A stretch of DNA of 8,431 nucleotides from Candidatus Sifarchaeum subterraneum (GTDB lineage Archaea; Asgardarchaeota; Sifarchaeia; Sifarchaeales; Sifarchaeaceae). The stretch lies in contig JAECRX010000040.1 in the NCBI GenBank assembly GCA_016292335.1, positions 1-8,431 on the forward strand, written 5' to 3'. Numbering within the stretch: position 1 is the first letter of the stretch; every line of letters starts with the position of its first letter. Position numbers and translations under genes: made by a program. The notes beneath the pieces are model-generated. The model saw only the letters and a list, made by a program, of their open reading frames with translations. It made no database searches and had not been told where the DNA came from. Below are positions 1 through 5,998 of the stretch, in pieces.

Positions 1-647
1 ACATCTTCCACATATATATAATCTCTAGTTCTTTCTCCGCCCCAAATGATGGCCTCTTCGCCTCTAAATAATTTTATAATCGTTTGCGGTATTAGATAAC
101 AAGTGTCTTGCCTGGGTCCATAAACGTTAAAGATTCGAAGTATTGTAATTGGAAGGCCAAAAGAATGAAAATAAGACTGACATAAAGCCTCAGCCGAAGC
201 TTTACTTGCTGCGTAGGGATTAATTGGATTTACGGGATGCTTCTCATCTATGGGAAGATAAACAGGATTTCCATAGACTTGACAAGTGCTAGTAAAGATA
301 AAGAGATTTAAATCTCTTTTTTTTCTAAGAGCCTCTAGTAAGTTCAAAGTTCCTTTGCTATTAACTTCAAAAGATCGTCTAGGGTGCTTAAGACTCATCC
401 TAACGGAAGATTCCGCGGCTAGGTGAAATACGATGTCGATATCTTTAACAACTTCGTTAACAACTGTTTCCTCCAAAATATCTCCATAAAAAACATCAAT
501 TTGATCTTCAAGGTGTGAGATATTACGTAATGATTTTCTCACTAAACATCTGGCCGAGGAAACTTCATTTAACAATTTTTCTGTTAAGAAGGATCCAACA
601 AACCCGGAAGAACCAGTTACTAAAACATTTTTTTCTTTTAACCCCAT
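1..647 (-). CDS. NAD-dependent sugar-nucleotide epimerase/dehydratase, N-terminal 215 residues (runs off left edge)
   Basis: Extended short-chain dehydrogenase/reductase of the UDP-glucose 4-epimerase / dTDP-glucose 4,6-dehydratase type, which acts on nucleotide sugars in the cytoplasm with bound NAD. Seen directly: the N-terminal Rossmann motif TGSSGFVG at residues 11-18, FHLAAESSV near residues 73-81, the catalytic-type Thr in TSTCQVYG (Thr121), and the Tyr-Lys pair in PYAASK (Tyr145, Lys149). RIFNVYGPRQ near 169-178 and RDYIYVEDV at the cut end are also typical of the family. Families of this kind are about 300-330 residues long, so roughly 100 C-terminal residues are missing. ATG at 645-647 is chosen because the Rossmann strand follows at the normal distance and AAGGT lies 8 bases upstream. 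The exact substrate (Glc/Gal, GlcNAc, glucuronate, dTDP-glucose) cannot be told from this half. A role in glycan or cell-surface sugar synthesis is inferred from the family only. Confidence 0.93.
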   Translation of the reverse strand, partial: MGLKEKNVLVTGSSGFVGSFLTEKLLNEVSSARCLVRKSLRNISHLEDQIDVFYGDILEETVVNEVVKDIDIVFHLAAESSVRMSLKHPRRSFEVNSKGTLNLLEALRKKRDLNLFIFTSTCQVYGNPVYLPIDEKHPVNPINPYAASKASAEALCQSYFHSFGLPITILRIFNVYGPRQDTCYLIPQTIIKLFRGEEAIIWGGERTRDYIYVED

Positions 648-701
648 TAAAATAAACCTTGTTAGAATATCTTAATTGGTAAGGGATATCCTGGCGGGGG
701 A

Positions 702-710
702 TTAAATATA
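702..710 (-). promoter_or_regulatory. TATA-like box of the epimerase gene
   Basis: On the minus strand TATATTTAA lies about 55 bases before the ATG at 647. A start site about 25 bases downstream, near 680, would leave a leader of about 30 bases that includes the AAGGT ribosome-binding-like motif at 656-660. The position fits archaeal promoters, but no clear purine-rich BRE precedes it. Confidence 0.45.
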
Positions 711-727
711 CAGCCCAGCAAAAAGTC

Positions 728-773
728 CACCATTGAAAACTCCCGATTTCTATGTAGAGGGAGTTTGATGGTG
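728..773. repeat. Imperfect inverted repeat between the regulator gene and the epimerase promoter
   Basis: The outer arms CACCAT (728-733) and ATGGTG (768-773) pair over 6 bp. The inner arms AAACTCCC (737-744) and GGGAGTTT (759-766) pair over 8 bp, separated from the outer arms by a small 3-versus-1 bulge, and the loop is 14 bases. It lies downstream of the regulator stop codon at 843 and about 18 bases upstream of the epimerase TATA-like box. It could be a 3'-end hairpin of the regulator transcript or an operator for the epimerase gene. It is not followed by a T-run on the minus strand. Confidence 0.6.
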
Positions 774-808
774 ATGTTACAAGGATATTTGAAGTTCTCC
801 ATTGATTT

Positions 809-814
809 AAAAAA
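809..814 (-). terminator. T-run 3' of the regulator gene
   Basis: On the minus strand six consecutive T lie about 30 bases after the regulator stop codon. Archaeal termination often needs only a short T-run. This is weak evidence in AT-rich DNA. Confidence 0.3.
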
Positions 815-842
815 CTTGTGTACTTTGGAAAGAATGAAGGTG

Positions 843-1778
843 TCAGTAATAGGAGAGAACAGATTTCAAGATGCCTGTTTTTGTGATAACACCCAATACC
901 AGTCCTTCAGAATCTACGATGGCAACTCGACCCAAATGGTGGTTGTCCATTGTTCGAAGCGCATCAACTAAGGTTGCATCTGGAGAAACAGTTACAGGGG
1001 GAATAACCGCATCTTCTTCCTTGGCGTCTTTCATGTTACCGTCAATTTTATTCTTTACGACTAGTTTTGCGAAGTGTTCGCTGCAAAAGAAGCCAAATAA
1101 ATTTCTGTCTTCGTCAACTATAGGCAAAACACGAATCCCTGTCTCATAAAACTTAATTGCTGCATCTTTTATACTTGTTTCGGGATTTATTTTTACCATT
1201 TTTTCGTAGGGAATTGCAAGTTCCATGATGGAAGTTGGTGGGATACTTGTAATCTTTGAAATTTCGATGAGGATCTTCCCAGTGCTGGGATAGAGGCCAA
1301 CGATTGTGCCATCCAGTGCCAAGTTCGTGTTCGGTGTTGGTCCAATAACTATGTGTGCACCCACATTTATCTGGCTCATTTCACCACTTATTGTTATTTC
1401 AGCAAAAGATTCATCTGGGGAGGGTAGACGTAGGAGGTCAAGTTCATTAACTGTTGCGTCAATCTTAACTAATTTACCATCGTCTGATCCTACACGAAGA
1501 GGAACCTCTTTCCACTCCCCTGTTGGAAGTTTGAGCTCCCCAAAAGCACCAGGAGTTGGTATATATCCGCCCTTTGGTCCTGCTACACTTTCGACGAAGT
1601 TTAATGCCCTCAAACTTATCATGATATTTCGAATGGTTCCGTTGGATCGTCCAGTGGTAACAGCAATTTCATCAGATTTAATAGGTTTGTTCTTTTTCCG
1701 ATAGATATCAACAAGAGCCTTTAAAACGTCTTTTTGACTTCCTGTGAGCAAGAAGGAATTCCTCCATGAAATTTCCAT
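843..1778 (-). CDS. Winged-helix transcriptional regulator with C-terminal CBS pair (COG2524-like)
   Basis: Predicted DNA-binding regulator of 311 residues that likely senses an adenine-nucleotide-type ligand through its CBS domains. Residues about 10-75 form a winged helix: the recognition-helix region SNGTIRNIMISLRAL is followed by the wing FVESVAGPKGGYIPT. Such N-termini resemble the HrcA-type winged helix of archaeal COG2524 proteins. A middle all-beta region (about 80-185) contains the repeated GTIVGLYPSTGKILIEI-like pattern. Two CBS domains follow at about 195-242 (GIRVLPIVDEDRNLFGFF) and 258-308 (HLGRVAIVDSEGLVLGVI). The ATG at 1778 has no clear ribosome site. A TTG at residue 10 (1749-1751) has GGAGG 9 bases upstream and would give an N-terminus closer to relatives, so the start is uncertain. 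The promoter carries a small inverted repeat, which suggests autoregulation. The target genes are unknown; the epimerase downstream is on the same strand but has its own promoter-like box. Confidence 0.88.
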   Translation of the reverse strand: MEISWRNSFLLTGSQKDVLKALVDIYRKKNKPIKSDEIAVTTGRSNGTIRNIMISLRALNFVESVAGPKGGYIPTPGAFGELKLPTGEWKEVPLRVGSDDGKLVKIDATVNELDLLRLPSPDESFAEITISGEMSQINVGAHIVIGPTPNTNLALDGTIVGLYPSTGKILIEISKITSIPPTSIMELAIPYEKMVKINPETSIKDAAIKFYETGIRVLPIVDEDRNLFGFFCSEHFAKLVVKNKIDGNMKDAKEEDAVIPPVTVSPDATLVDALRTMDNHHLGRVAIVDSEGLVLGVITKTGILKSVLSYY

Positions 1779-1818
1779 AACTGTAATTTGAAAAAATTAT
1801 AATTATTCTTCAATTATA

Positions 1819-1840
1819 TTACAATAATAAACCTTTGTAA
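1819..1840 (-). promoter_or_regulatory. Promoter of the winged-helix/CBS gene with a symmetrical operator-like site
   Basis: On the minus strand TTTATTAT (1824-1831) is a TATA-like box that would place the transcript start near 1800, about 25 bases before the ATG. It sits inside the inverted repeat TTACAA-N10-TTGTAA (1819-1824 and 1835-1840). A symmetrical site over the TATA box is a usual arrangement for repression. Self-binding by the gene's own winged-helix product is an inference. Confidence 0.4.
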
Positions 1841-1960
1841 ACTTTTCTGCTGAAAGTAGTTCTGGGTTGCTGTTTTGGTCTTCCTTTATAAGGGGGTTCC
1901 TTTCTTCTCATTGCTTGGTTCGAATGATTATCCTATAATAAGCATACTTTTTCCATTTTC

Positions 1961-1994
1961 CTTTTTTTTCTGTATTTTGAGCCAGAAAAAAAAG
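1961..1994. repeat. Perfect 12-bp inverted repeat with A/T-run arms
   Basis: CTTTTTTTTCTG (1961-1972) and CAGAAAAAAAAG (1983-1994) are exact reverse complements around a 10-base loop. An outer pair, AGCAT (1941-1945) and ATGCT (1995-1999), could extend the structure across an asymmetric internal loop. Each arm ends in an eight-base T-run on one strand, so it could terminate transcription in either direction. No gene ends right next to it. Confidence 0.7.
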
Positions 1995-2381
1995 ATGCTT
2001 TTCACTCTCTCTGCTTTATGTTGACTTCGAGGGGCATGATTTGTTTGTGCCGTTCACTGATTTTTGAGGCCAGGGTTATCTTTTGTATGGATCGTTTGTG
2101 CCATTCTTTTGCTCGTTTCGCACTAATTGGCTTCTCTCCTTTTCTGTTGTTTTTTATTCAACCTTTTAGTCCCCAACCTAATAAAAAGGGGAAGTTTCTT
2201 GCAATCTGTAGAAAAGGGACATAAGCTACAAAGAAATGCAGAGTGGTTGATTATTTTGCTGGACGAAGCATAATCCTTTCTGGATAAATTTTACAAAGGG
2301 TTGCAGAATTAAAGTGATGGGATTTAGATTTTTGTTTTCAATTTTTCTACAAGAATCTCTGATTCTCTTTCTCATTTAAAT

Positions 2382-2388
2382 AAAAAAA
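2382..2388 (-). terminator. T-run terminator of the first longin-like gene
   Basis: On the minus strand seven T lie about 15 bases after the TAG stop of the gene ending at 2403. A short AGAATC/GATTCT hairpin (2352-2366) lies beyond it. T-runs of this kind are typical archaeal transcription end signals. Confidence 0.45.
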
Positions 2389-2402
2389 TTGAGCAGTGGT
2401 GT

Positions 2403-3128
2403 CTATTCTGTGCGAATTTCTTCGAGGAGTTTATAACACGAGACGATTCCTCGATTATCCAGATGGATCAGGATAGGAACTAAATCTCCAGGTTCTATAG
2501 TCAAAAAATTTGAAATTTCTTCTAAACTTGGAAATTCCTTATCTAAAATTTCAAGTAATGTACCCAGTGTTTCGTCATCAATTCCCTTCATTTTGATAAG
2601 TTCATAGAGATTTGAATCTCTCAGAAGGATGTTTCGGATTTCATCAAGGTTTGTACTTATAAGTTCAAAATAGTAGTCTTCGGGATGTCTTAGGAGTTCA
2701 TCTTCAGCTGGGTGGAACGGCAGTTTTGTTGAAACGGAAGTAATATTTCTTTCCACTATTTTTGATATCGGGGCCGCGAGATCACGAAGTTTTCCATTCC
2801 ATTTTGGCAATACTTCTTTAAGGTCATTTTCCAAATCAATGATTATTTTTTCTAGCATTCGTCTAACTTTTGTGCTATCTGCTGTCCGATAGCATAGAGC
2901 GGCAATAAAAATATCTTTTCCCCATTCATAAACAAACTTGGTTTCTCCTGCACTCATCTCCTTGAGAGGATCTTTAGATAGAGCCGCTTCTTGAACAAAA
3001 TGAGAGATAGCACTAAGGAAACCAGTGATCATGGAGGGATCTAAATACAATCCTTTTGGATGCCTATTGTAAATGCAGGACCCATCTTTGTAGCCCACAT
3101 AAAGTCCTAGTAGCCGCACTACTTCCAC
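2403..3128 (-). CDS. Longin/roadblock-like small-domain protein with C-terminal helical region
   Basis: A 241-residue protein with no assigned function. Its first ~110 residues show the strand, strand, helix, strands, helix order of longin/roadblock-type folds. Strand GLYVGYKDGSCIY (8-20) is followed by DPSMITGFLSAISHFVQEA (30-48), then strands around FVYEWG and IFIAALCYR (66-81), then the long helix 84-107. The helix-1 pattern matches the second longin-like protein at 7912 (SMITGFLSAISHF here, SIFSGLLVTLSLF there). Proteins of this pattern are numerous in Asgard archaea, where they are thought to work near small GTPases or membranes; this is family-level inference. The C-terminal half (about 140-241) is helical and ends in a possible winged-helix-like unit (EEISNFLTIEPGDLVPILIH). 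There is no signal peptide or membrane segment. GTG at 3126-3128 is the first start after an in-frame TAG, and the ATG at 3128-3130 is out of frame. It is transcribed divergently from the PAP2 gene. Confidence 0.8.
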   Translation of the reverse strand: MEVVRLLGLYVGYKDGSCIYNRHPKGLYLDPSMITGFLSAISHFVQEAALSKDPLKEMSAGETKFVYEWGKDIFIAALCYRTADSTKVRRMLEKIIIDLENDLKEVLPKWNGKLRDLAAPISKIVERNITSVSTKLPFHPAEDELLRHPEDYYFELISTNLDEIRNILLRDSNLYELIKMKGIDDETLGTLLEILDKEFPSLEEISNFLTIEPGDLVPILIHLDNRGIVSCYKLLEEIRTE

Positions 3129-3315
3129 ATCACACTAACGAATATAATTGTTTTGAGAAAATTTCTGGAATAAAAAAGATTTTTCGTAACTAATTAAATT
3201 TTCTGTAGTTGAGGGATTTTAAATGACTTTTGTAAATTAACTTGTAAACATAAGTAACTATCGAGCGAGAAGATACACCGTATTGACGGTTGATGAATCA
3301 GATTTTTCAGAATGG

Positions 3316-3322
3316 TTTTAAA
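3316..3322 (+). promoter_or_regulatory. TATA-like box of the PAP2 gene
   Basis: TTTTAAA lies about 40 bases before the ATG at 3361, giving a predicted transcript start near 3345. GGGGAT at 3350-3355 may act as a weak ribosome site. The rest of the 232-base divergent region (3129-3360) is AT-rich, and I could not choose a convincing TATA box for the minus-strand gene. Confidence 0.4.
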
Positions 3323-3360
3323 GCTTCACATCCAATACTTTCTTGGACAGGGGATAGGCA

Positions 3361-3999
3361 ATGGGTGAAAGAGAAATTTGGTTAGACGAAATCGATATAG
3401 TTGATATAGGAATAACTTTAGTTACAACAGTCATAATTATTGTTTTGTCTATTTTGACCTTATTTATTGGTAACGACATCTTAACCCTTGCAATTTATGA
3501 TGGTTCAAGGACTATCTTTTTTCTTTCAGAGTTAATGGGATTTTTCACAGATTTTGTTTTAGTAATGATTTTTGTACTTGTTTCTTTTGACATTATTTCT
3601 TTTCGTAAAAACCTTCAAAGAATAAGTATTGTCATTCTTTTGGATATTCTTGCCACTTATGCTATTGTCCTCATTATCAAATCTTTTTTCTTTGTTCCAA
3701 GACCTTATGCCAAATTCCATTTACATCCATTTGCAGCGCCTTTTACAGACAGTTCTTTCCCTTCAGCCCATACTGCCGTTGGCTTTTCTCTTGCCACAAC
3801 TTTAGACTATGCGGAATCAAAAATCCGCTATCTAGGATGGGGTATCGCTTATCTTATTGGAATTTCTCGTGTGATTACAGGATTACATTACGTTCTTGAC
3901 GTCATAGTAGGAGCACTAATTGGAATTTTTTTGACACTAATAACCTATTTTATAATTCACAAATTTCTCTGCTATCAAATCGCCAAAAAAAAGTTCTAA
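3361..3999 (+). CDS. PAP2-family membrane phosphatase
   Basis: Type 2 phosphatidic-acid-phosphatase-like enzyme of 212 residues that removes phosphate from lipid or isoprenoid phosphates at the membrane. All three catalytic signatures are present: K-x6-RP (Lys107, Arg114, Pro115), PSAH (134-137, the family's PSGH with Ala for Gly), and SR-x5-H-x3-D (Ser169, Arg170, His176, Asp180). His176 and Asp180 form the nucleophile pair, and His137 is the expected acid. About six hydrophobic segments (roughly 15-37, 50-78, 85-107, 138-150, 157-172, 178-200) carry the active site on one membrane face. The length is normal for the family. ATG is preceded by a TATA-like box and GGGGAT. It is a single gene, transcribed away from the longin-like gene and ended by a hairpin/T-run. 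The substrate (phosphatidate, undecaprenyl- or dolichyl-type pyrophosphate) is not determined; a role in polyprenol recycling for surface glycans is a guess. Confidence 0.92.
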   Translation: MGEREIWLDEIDIVDIGITLVTTVIIIVLSILTLFIGNDILTLAIYDGSRTIFFLSELMGFFTDFVLVMIFVLVSFDIISFRKNLQRISIVILLDILATYAIVLIIKSFFFVPRPYAKFHLHPFAAPFTDSSFPSAHTAVGFSLATTLDYAESKIRYLGWGIAYLIGISRVITGLHYVLDVIVGALIGIFLTLITYFIIHKFLCYQIAKKKF

Positions 4000-4055
4000 A
4001 AATCTATAACAACTGTAAACAACCCTTAATTTTCCATAGATTTCATCCTTTTTTT
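4000..4055 (+). terminator. Hairpin plus T7 after the PAP2 gene
   Basis: AAATCTAT (4000-4007) and ATAGATTT (4036-4043) are perfect 8-bp reverse complements, starting right after the PAP2 stop codon. Five bases later comes a run of seven T (4049-4055). The loop is long (28 bases), so the T-run may be the main signal. Confidence 0.5.
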
Positions 4056-4170
4056 GAGACCCATTTTTCACACATATTCACGGTTGTATAGTATTTTTTG
4101 TTAGCAATCTTGTAATATGAAAACAATTTAACTTAAAAATGAGCCTTTGACAATTTATTACCCAAGGGAA

Positions 4171-4176
4171 AAGGAG
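4171..4176 (+). promoter_or_regulatory. Strong ribosome-binding motif of the leader ORF
   Basis: AAGGAG ends 5 bases before a TTG codon at 4182. It is one of the clearest Shine-Dalgarno-like motifs in the window. It is too far from the ligase TTG (4241) to serve it directly, which is why the short ORF between them deserves attention. AACTTAAAAA (4130-4139) is a possible TATA box for this transcript. Confidence 0.5.
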
Positions 4177-4181
4177 AAAAA

Positions 4182-4244
4182 TTGGATAATAATTTCGAAA
4201 AATTTTTTGGCATTCTTTTCAATTTTGTACGTGATGAATATTGA
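4182..4244 (+). CDS. Possible 20-residue leader peptide overlapping the ligase start
   Basis: Short ORF reading M-DNNFEKFFGILFNFVRDEY if TTG is read as Met. It is preceded by AAGGAG at 5-base spacing. Its TGA stop (4242-4244) overlaps the ligase TTG start (4241-4243) as TTGA, the TTG version of the ATGA overlaps used for translational coupling. The peptide is rich in Phe (five of 20) and unlike a signal peptide or transmembrane helix. No function is recognised. It may be a coupling or attenuation leader for the ligase, or a chance ORF placed under a real ribosome site. It does not look like a frameshifted ligase N-terminus, because the ligase already begins at the family-normal position. Confidence 0.4.
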   Translation: MDNNFEKFFGILFNFVRDEY

Positions 4245-5941
4245 CCAGTTCCACTACTTTTTTTGATCTTGCAGAGATCTGCGAAAAATTGGAGAAAACA
4301 TCTAAACGATTAGAACTTGCAAGTATATTGGCGGAATTTTTAAAGACGGTAAATGAAGATGAAATTCGTCCAACTGTTTTACTAATTATTGGTAAAATTT
4401 TTACTCCTTCAGATCCTCGATCCCTTGAAATTGGCGTAAAAACACTCATTAAAACAATTTTGAAGATTAGTGGGATTACAAAAGAAGAATATTCAAAGGA
4501 GATTGGAAAATTTGGAGATATAGGTGATGCTACAGCTTCTATAATGTCAAAAGGAATTAAGTTGAACCAAAAAACATTATTTGAAGTTCCCAGAACGATA
4601 AAATATATTTTTTCACAGCTTTTAACCATTGTTCAATCCACAGGTCCAGGGAGCAGAAAAAAGAAGGAAAAAATTTTGGAGAATCTTTTTTTGAGAAGCA
4701 CACCGATTGAGGCAAAGTATTTAGTGCGTATAATTCTCCAAAATCAACGAATAGGTGTTTATGAAGGAATTTTGGAAGAAGCCATTTCTAAGGCATTCCA
4801 TATTAATTTAAATCTTATAAAAAGAGCCAACATGATTTTAGGTGACATTGGAGAAGTAGCTAGAGTTGCACTTACCGAGGGGGTGAACGGCCTTCGAGAA
4901 AAAGCTAAATCTCCAATTCTTTTTACTCCCCTAAAACCTACGCTTGCAGTTAATGCTGACAATATTTTTGAGGTGCTTGAACAACACAATTACCACACCG
5001 CTTTCGAATTAAAATTAGACGGTGCAAGAGTACAAATTCATAAAAGAGGTGACGAAGTACGAATTTTCAGCAGAAATTTAGCGAATATCACACAGAGTCT
5101 TCCTGACATTGTGGAACAAGTAAGAGAGTCTGTGATGGCAAAAACAGTTATTCTTGATGGAGAAGTTATAGGCATGGGTCCGGATGATAAACCACTCCCG
5201 TTTCAATACTTAATGAAACGTTTTAGGAGAGTTCACCGAATTCAAGAAATGATTAAAGAAATCCCTGTAAAACTCTACTTGTTTGACATATTACTTCTAG
5301 ATGATAAAAATTTGATTGATTTGTCTTACTATGAGAGAAGAGAAATTTTGAAAGACGTAGCAGGAAACATTTCTTTAGTTGAGAGCTTAACTACTGATGA
5401 AGTTGATAAGGCAGAAGAGTTTCTAAATTATTCCATTAATTCAGGTCATGAAGGACTCATTGCAAAAAAAATGGATTCAAAATATTTTCTGGGCACAAGA
5501 GGGAAAAACTGGATCAAAATCAAAAGAATAGATAACTTGGATCTTGTGATTGTTGCAGCAGATTGGGGATACGGTAGAAGGAAAGATTGGTTGTCAGACT
5601 ATTATTTGGCAGCATATGATCCCGATCAAAATGATTTTTCTATGGTCGGAAAGACCTACAAAGGCTTAACTGACGAAGAATTTGAAACTGTCACAAAAAG
5701 ATTGAAAGAAAATATCATTGAGGACAGAGGAAAAACCGTAATTGTTAAACCTGAAATCGTAGTTGAAGTCGCTTTTGATGAGATTCAGAAATCTTCTAAT
5801 TATCCAAGTGGCTATGCTCTCCGATTTGCCAGAATAATTAATATTCGAAGTGATAAATCACCCAATGAAGCAGATAGCGTATCAAAAGTCCGTACAATGT
5901 TCGAAAAACAATTTGAAAAAAAATCACGATTAGTCAATTAA
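4241..5941 (+). CDS. lig: ATP-dependent DNA ligase, archaeal type
   Basis: Seals nicks in duplex DNA during lagging-strand synthesis and repair, using ATP to form a covalent lysyl-AMP. Its 566 residues are normal for archaeal LigI-type enzymes. The N-terminal helical DNA-binding domain spans about 1-225. The adenylation domain follows with motif I KLDG (Lys258 is the AMP-accepting Lys), FSRN (276-279), LDGEVIG (305-311), YLFDILLLD (346-354), motif IV EGLIAKK (404-410) and motif V WIKIKR (424-429). The OB domain ends with RFARI...RSDKSPNEAD (528-545), the motif VI region. QKTLF at 110-114 sits where archaeal ligases such as the Pyrococcus enzyme carry a short PCNA-binding motif (QKSFF), so PCNA docking is likely. 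TTG is the first start after an in-frame TGA (4235-4237). GTGAT (4231-4235) lies 5 bases upstream, and DLAEICEKLEKTSKRLE matches the usual N-terminus. Confidence 0.97.
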   Translation: MTSSTTFFDLAEICEKLEKTSKRLELASILAEFLKTVNEDEIRPTVLLIIGKIFTPSDPRSLEIGVKTLIKTILKISGITKEEYSKEIGKFGDIGDATASIMSKGIKLNQKTLFEVPRTIKYIFSQLLTIVQSTGPGSRKKKEKILENLFLRSTPIEAKYLVRIILQNQRIGVYEGILEEAISKAFHINLNLIKRANMILGDIGEVARVALTEGVNGLREKAKSPILFTPLKPTLAVNADNIFEVLEQHNYHTAFELKLDGARVQIHKRGDEVRIFSRNLANITQSLPDIVEQVRESVMAKTVILDGEVIGMGPDDKPLPFQYLMKRFRRVHRIQEMIKEIPVKLYLFDILLLDDKNLIDLSYYERREILKDVAGNISLVESLTTDEVDKAEEFLNYSINSGHEGLIAKKMDSKYFLGTRGKNWIKIKRIDNLDLVIVAADWGYGRRKDWLSDYYLAAYDPDQNDFSMVGKTYKGLTDEEFETVTKRLKENIIEDRGKTVIVKPEIVVEVAFDEIQKSSNYPSGYALRFARIINIRSDKSPNEADSVSKVRTMFEKQFEKKSRLVN

Positions 5942-5998
5942 AAAAAGAGTCTTGAATTAGAGTCAATGTTTTAGTTAAAAAAGCGAAGCCTGTATTTT
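5942..5998. terminator. Convergent gap with T-runs on both strands
   Basis: 57 bases separate the ligase and iron-sulfur gene stops. For the minus-strand gene, a GC-richer GGCTTCGC is followed by T6 (5982-5977) and a further T-run at 5946-5940. For the ligase, T5 occurs at 5995-5999. Short T-runs of this kind suffice for many archaeal terminators. Confidence 0.4.

Larger units (their letters stand above)
1779..2402. other. 624-base intergenic region without a convincing gene
   Basis: This lies between the 3' end of the first longin-like gene and the 5' end of the regulator gene, both on the minus strand. It holds the regulator promoter (1819-1840), a perfect inverted repeat (1961-1994), a small AGAATC-TCT-GATTCT hairpin (2352-2366) and a T-run after the longin-like gene. 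The minus strand of about 1970-2160 is purine-rich and has stop-free stretches in two frames (about 2005-2157 and about 2108-2290), neither with a normal start in a sensible place. I see no tRNA, rRNA, CRISPR or transposase here. It may hold an RNA gene or gene remains. Confidence 0.5.

Noticed and set aside
765..971. 68-residue plus-strand ORF
   Set aside because: It overlaps the 3' end of the winged-helix/CBS gene antisense and starts inside an inverted repeat; a shadow frame.
1917..1935. tRNA T-loop-like GGTTCGAAT
   Set aside because: The flanking bases do not form a T stem, and no D arm, anticodon arm or acceptor stem is found upstream.
2005..2157. Minus-strand open stretch reading PISAKRAKEWHKRSI-like residues
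   Set aside because: No ATG, GTG or TTG start in a useful place; a stop at 2158-2160 closes it. It is kept only as part of the unexplained-region finding.
2018..2224. 68-residue plus-strand ORF with many Phe, Leu and Cys
   Set aside because: It has no ribosome site or recognisable domain, and its composition reflects the pyrimidine-rich strand.
2314..2362. C/D box guide RNA: GTGATGG followed 40 bases later by CTGA
   Set aside because: The C box is imperfect, there is no internal D'/C' pair and no terminal stem; chance is likely in this DNA.
4219..4629. 136-residue minus-strand ORF
   Set aside because: It lies antisense to the well-supported DNA ligase N-terminus and resembles no known protein.
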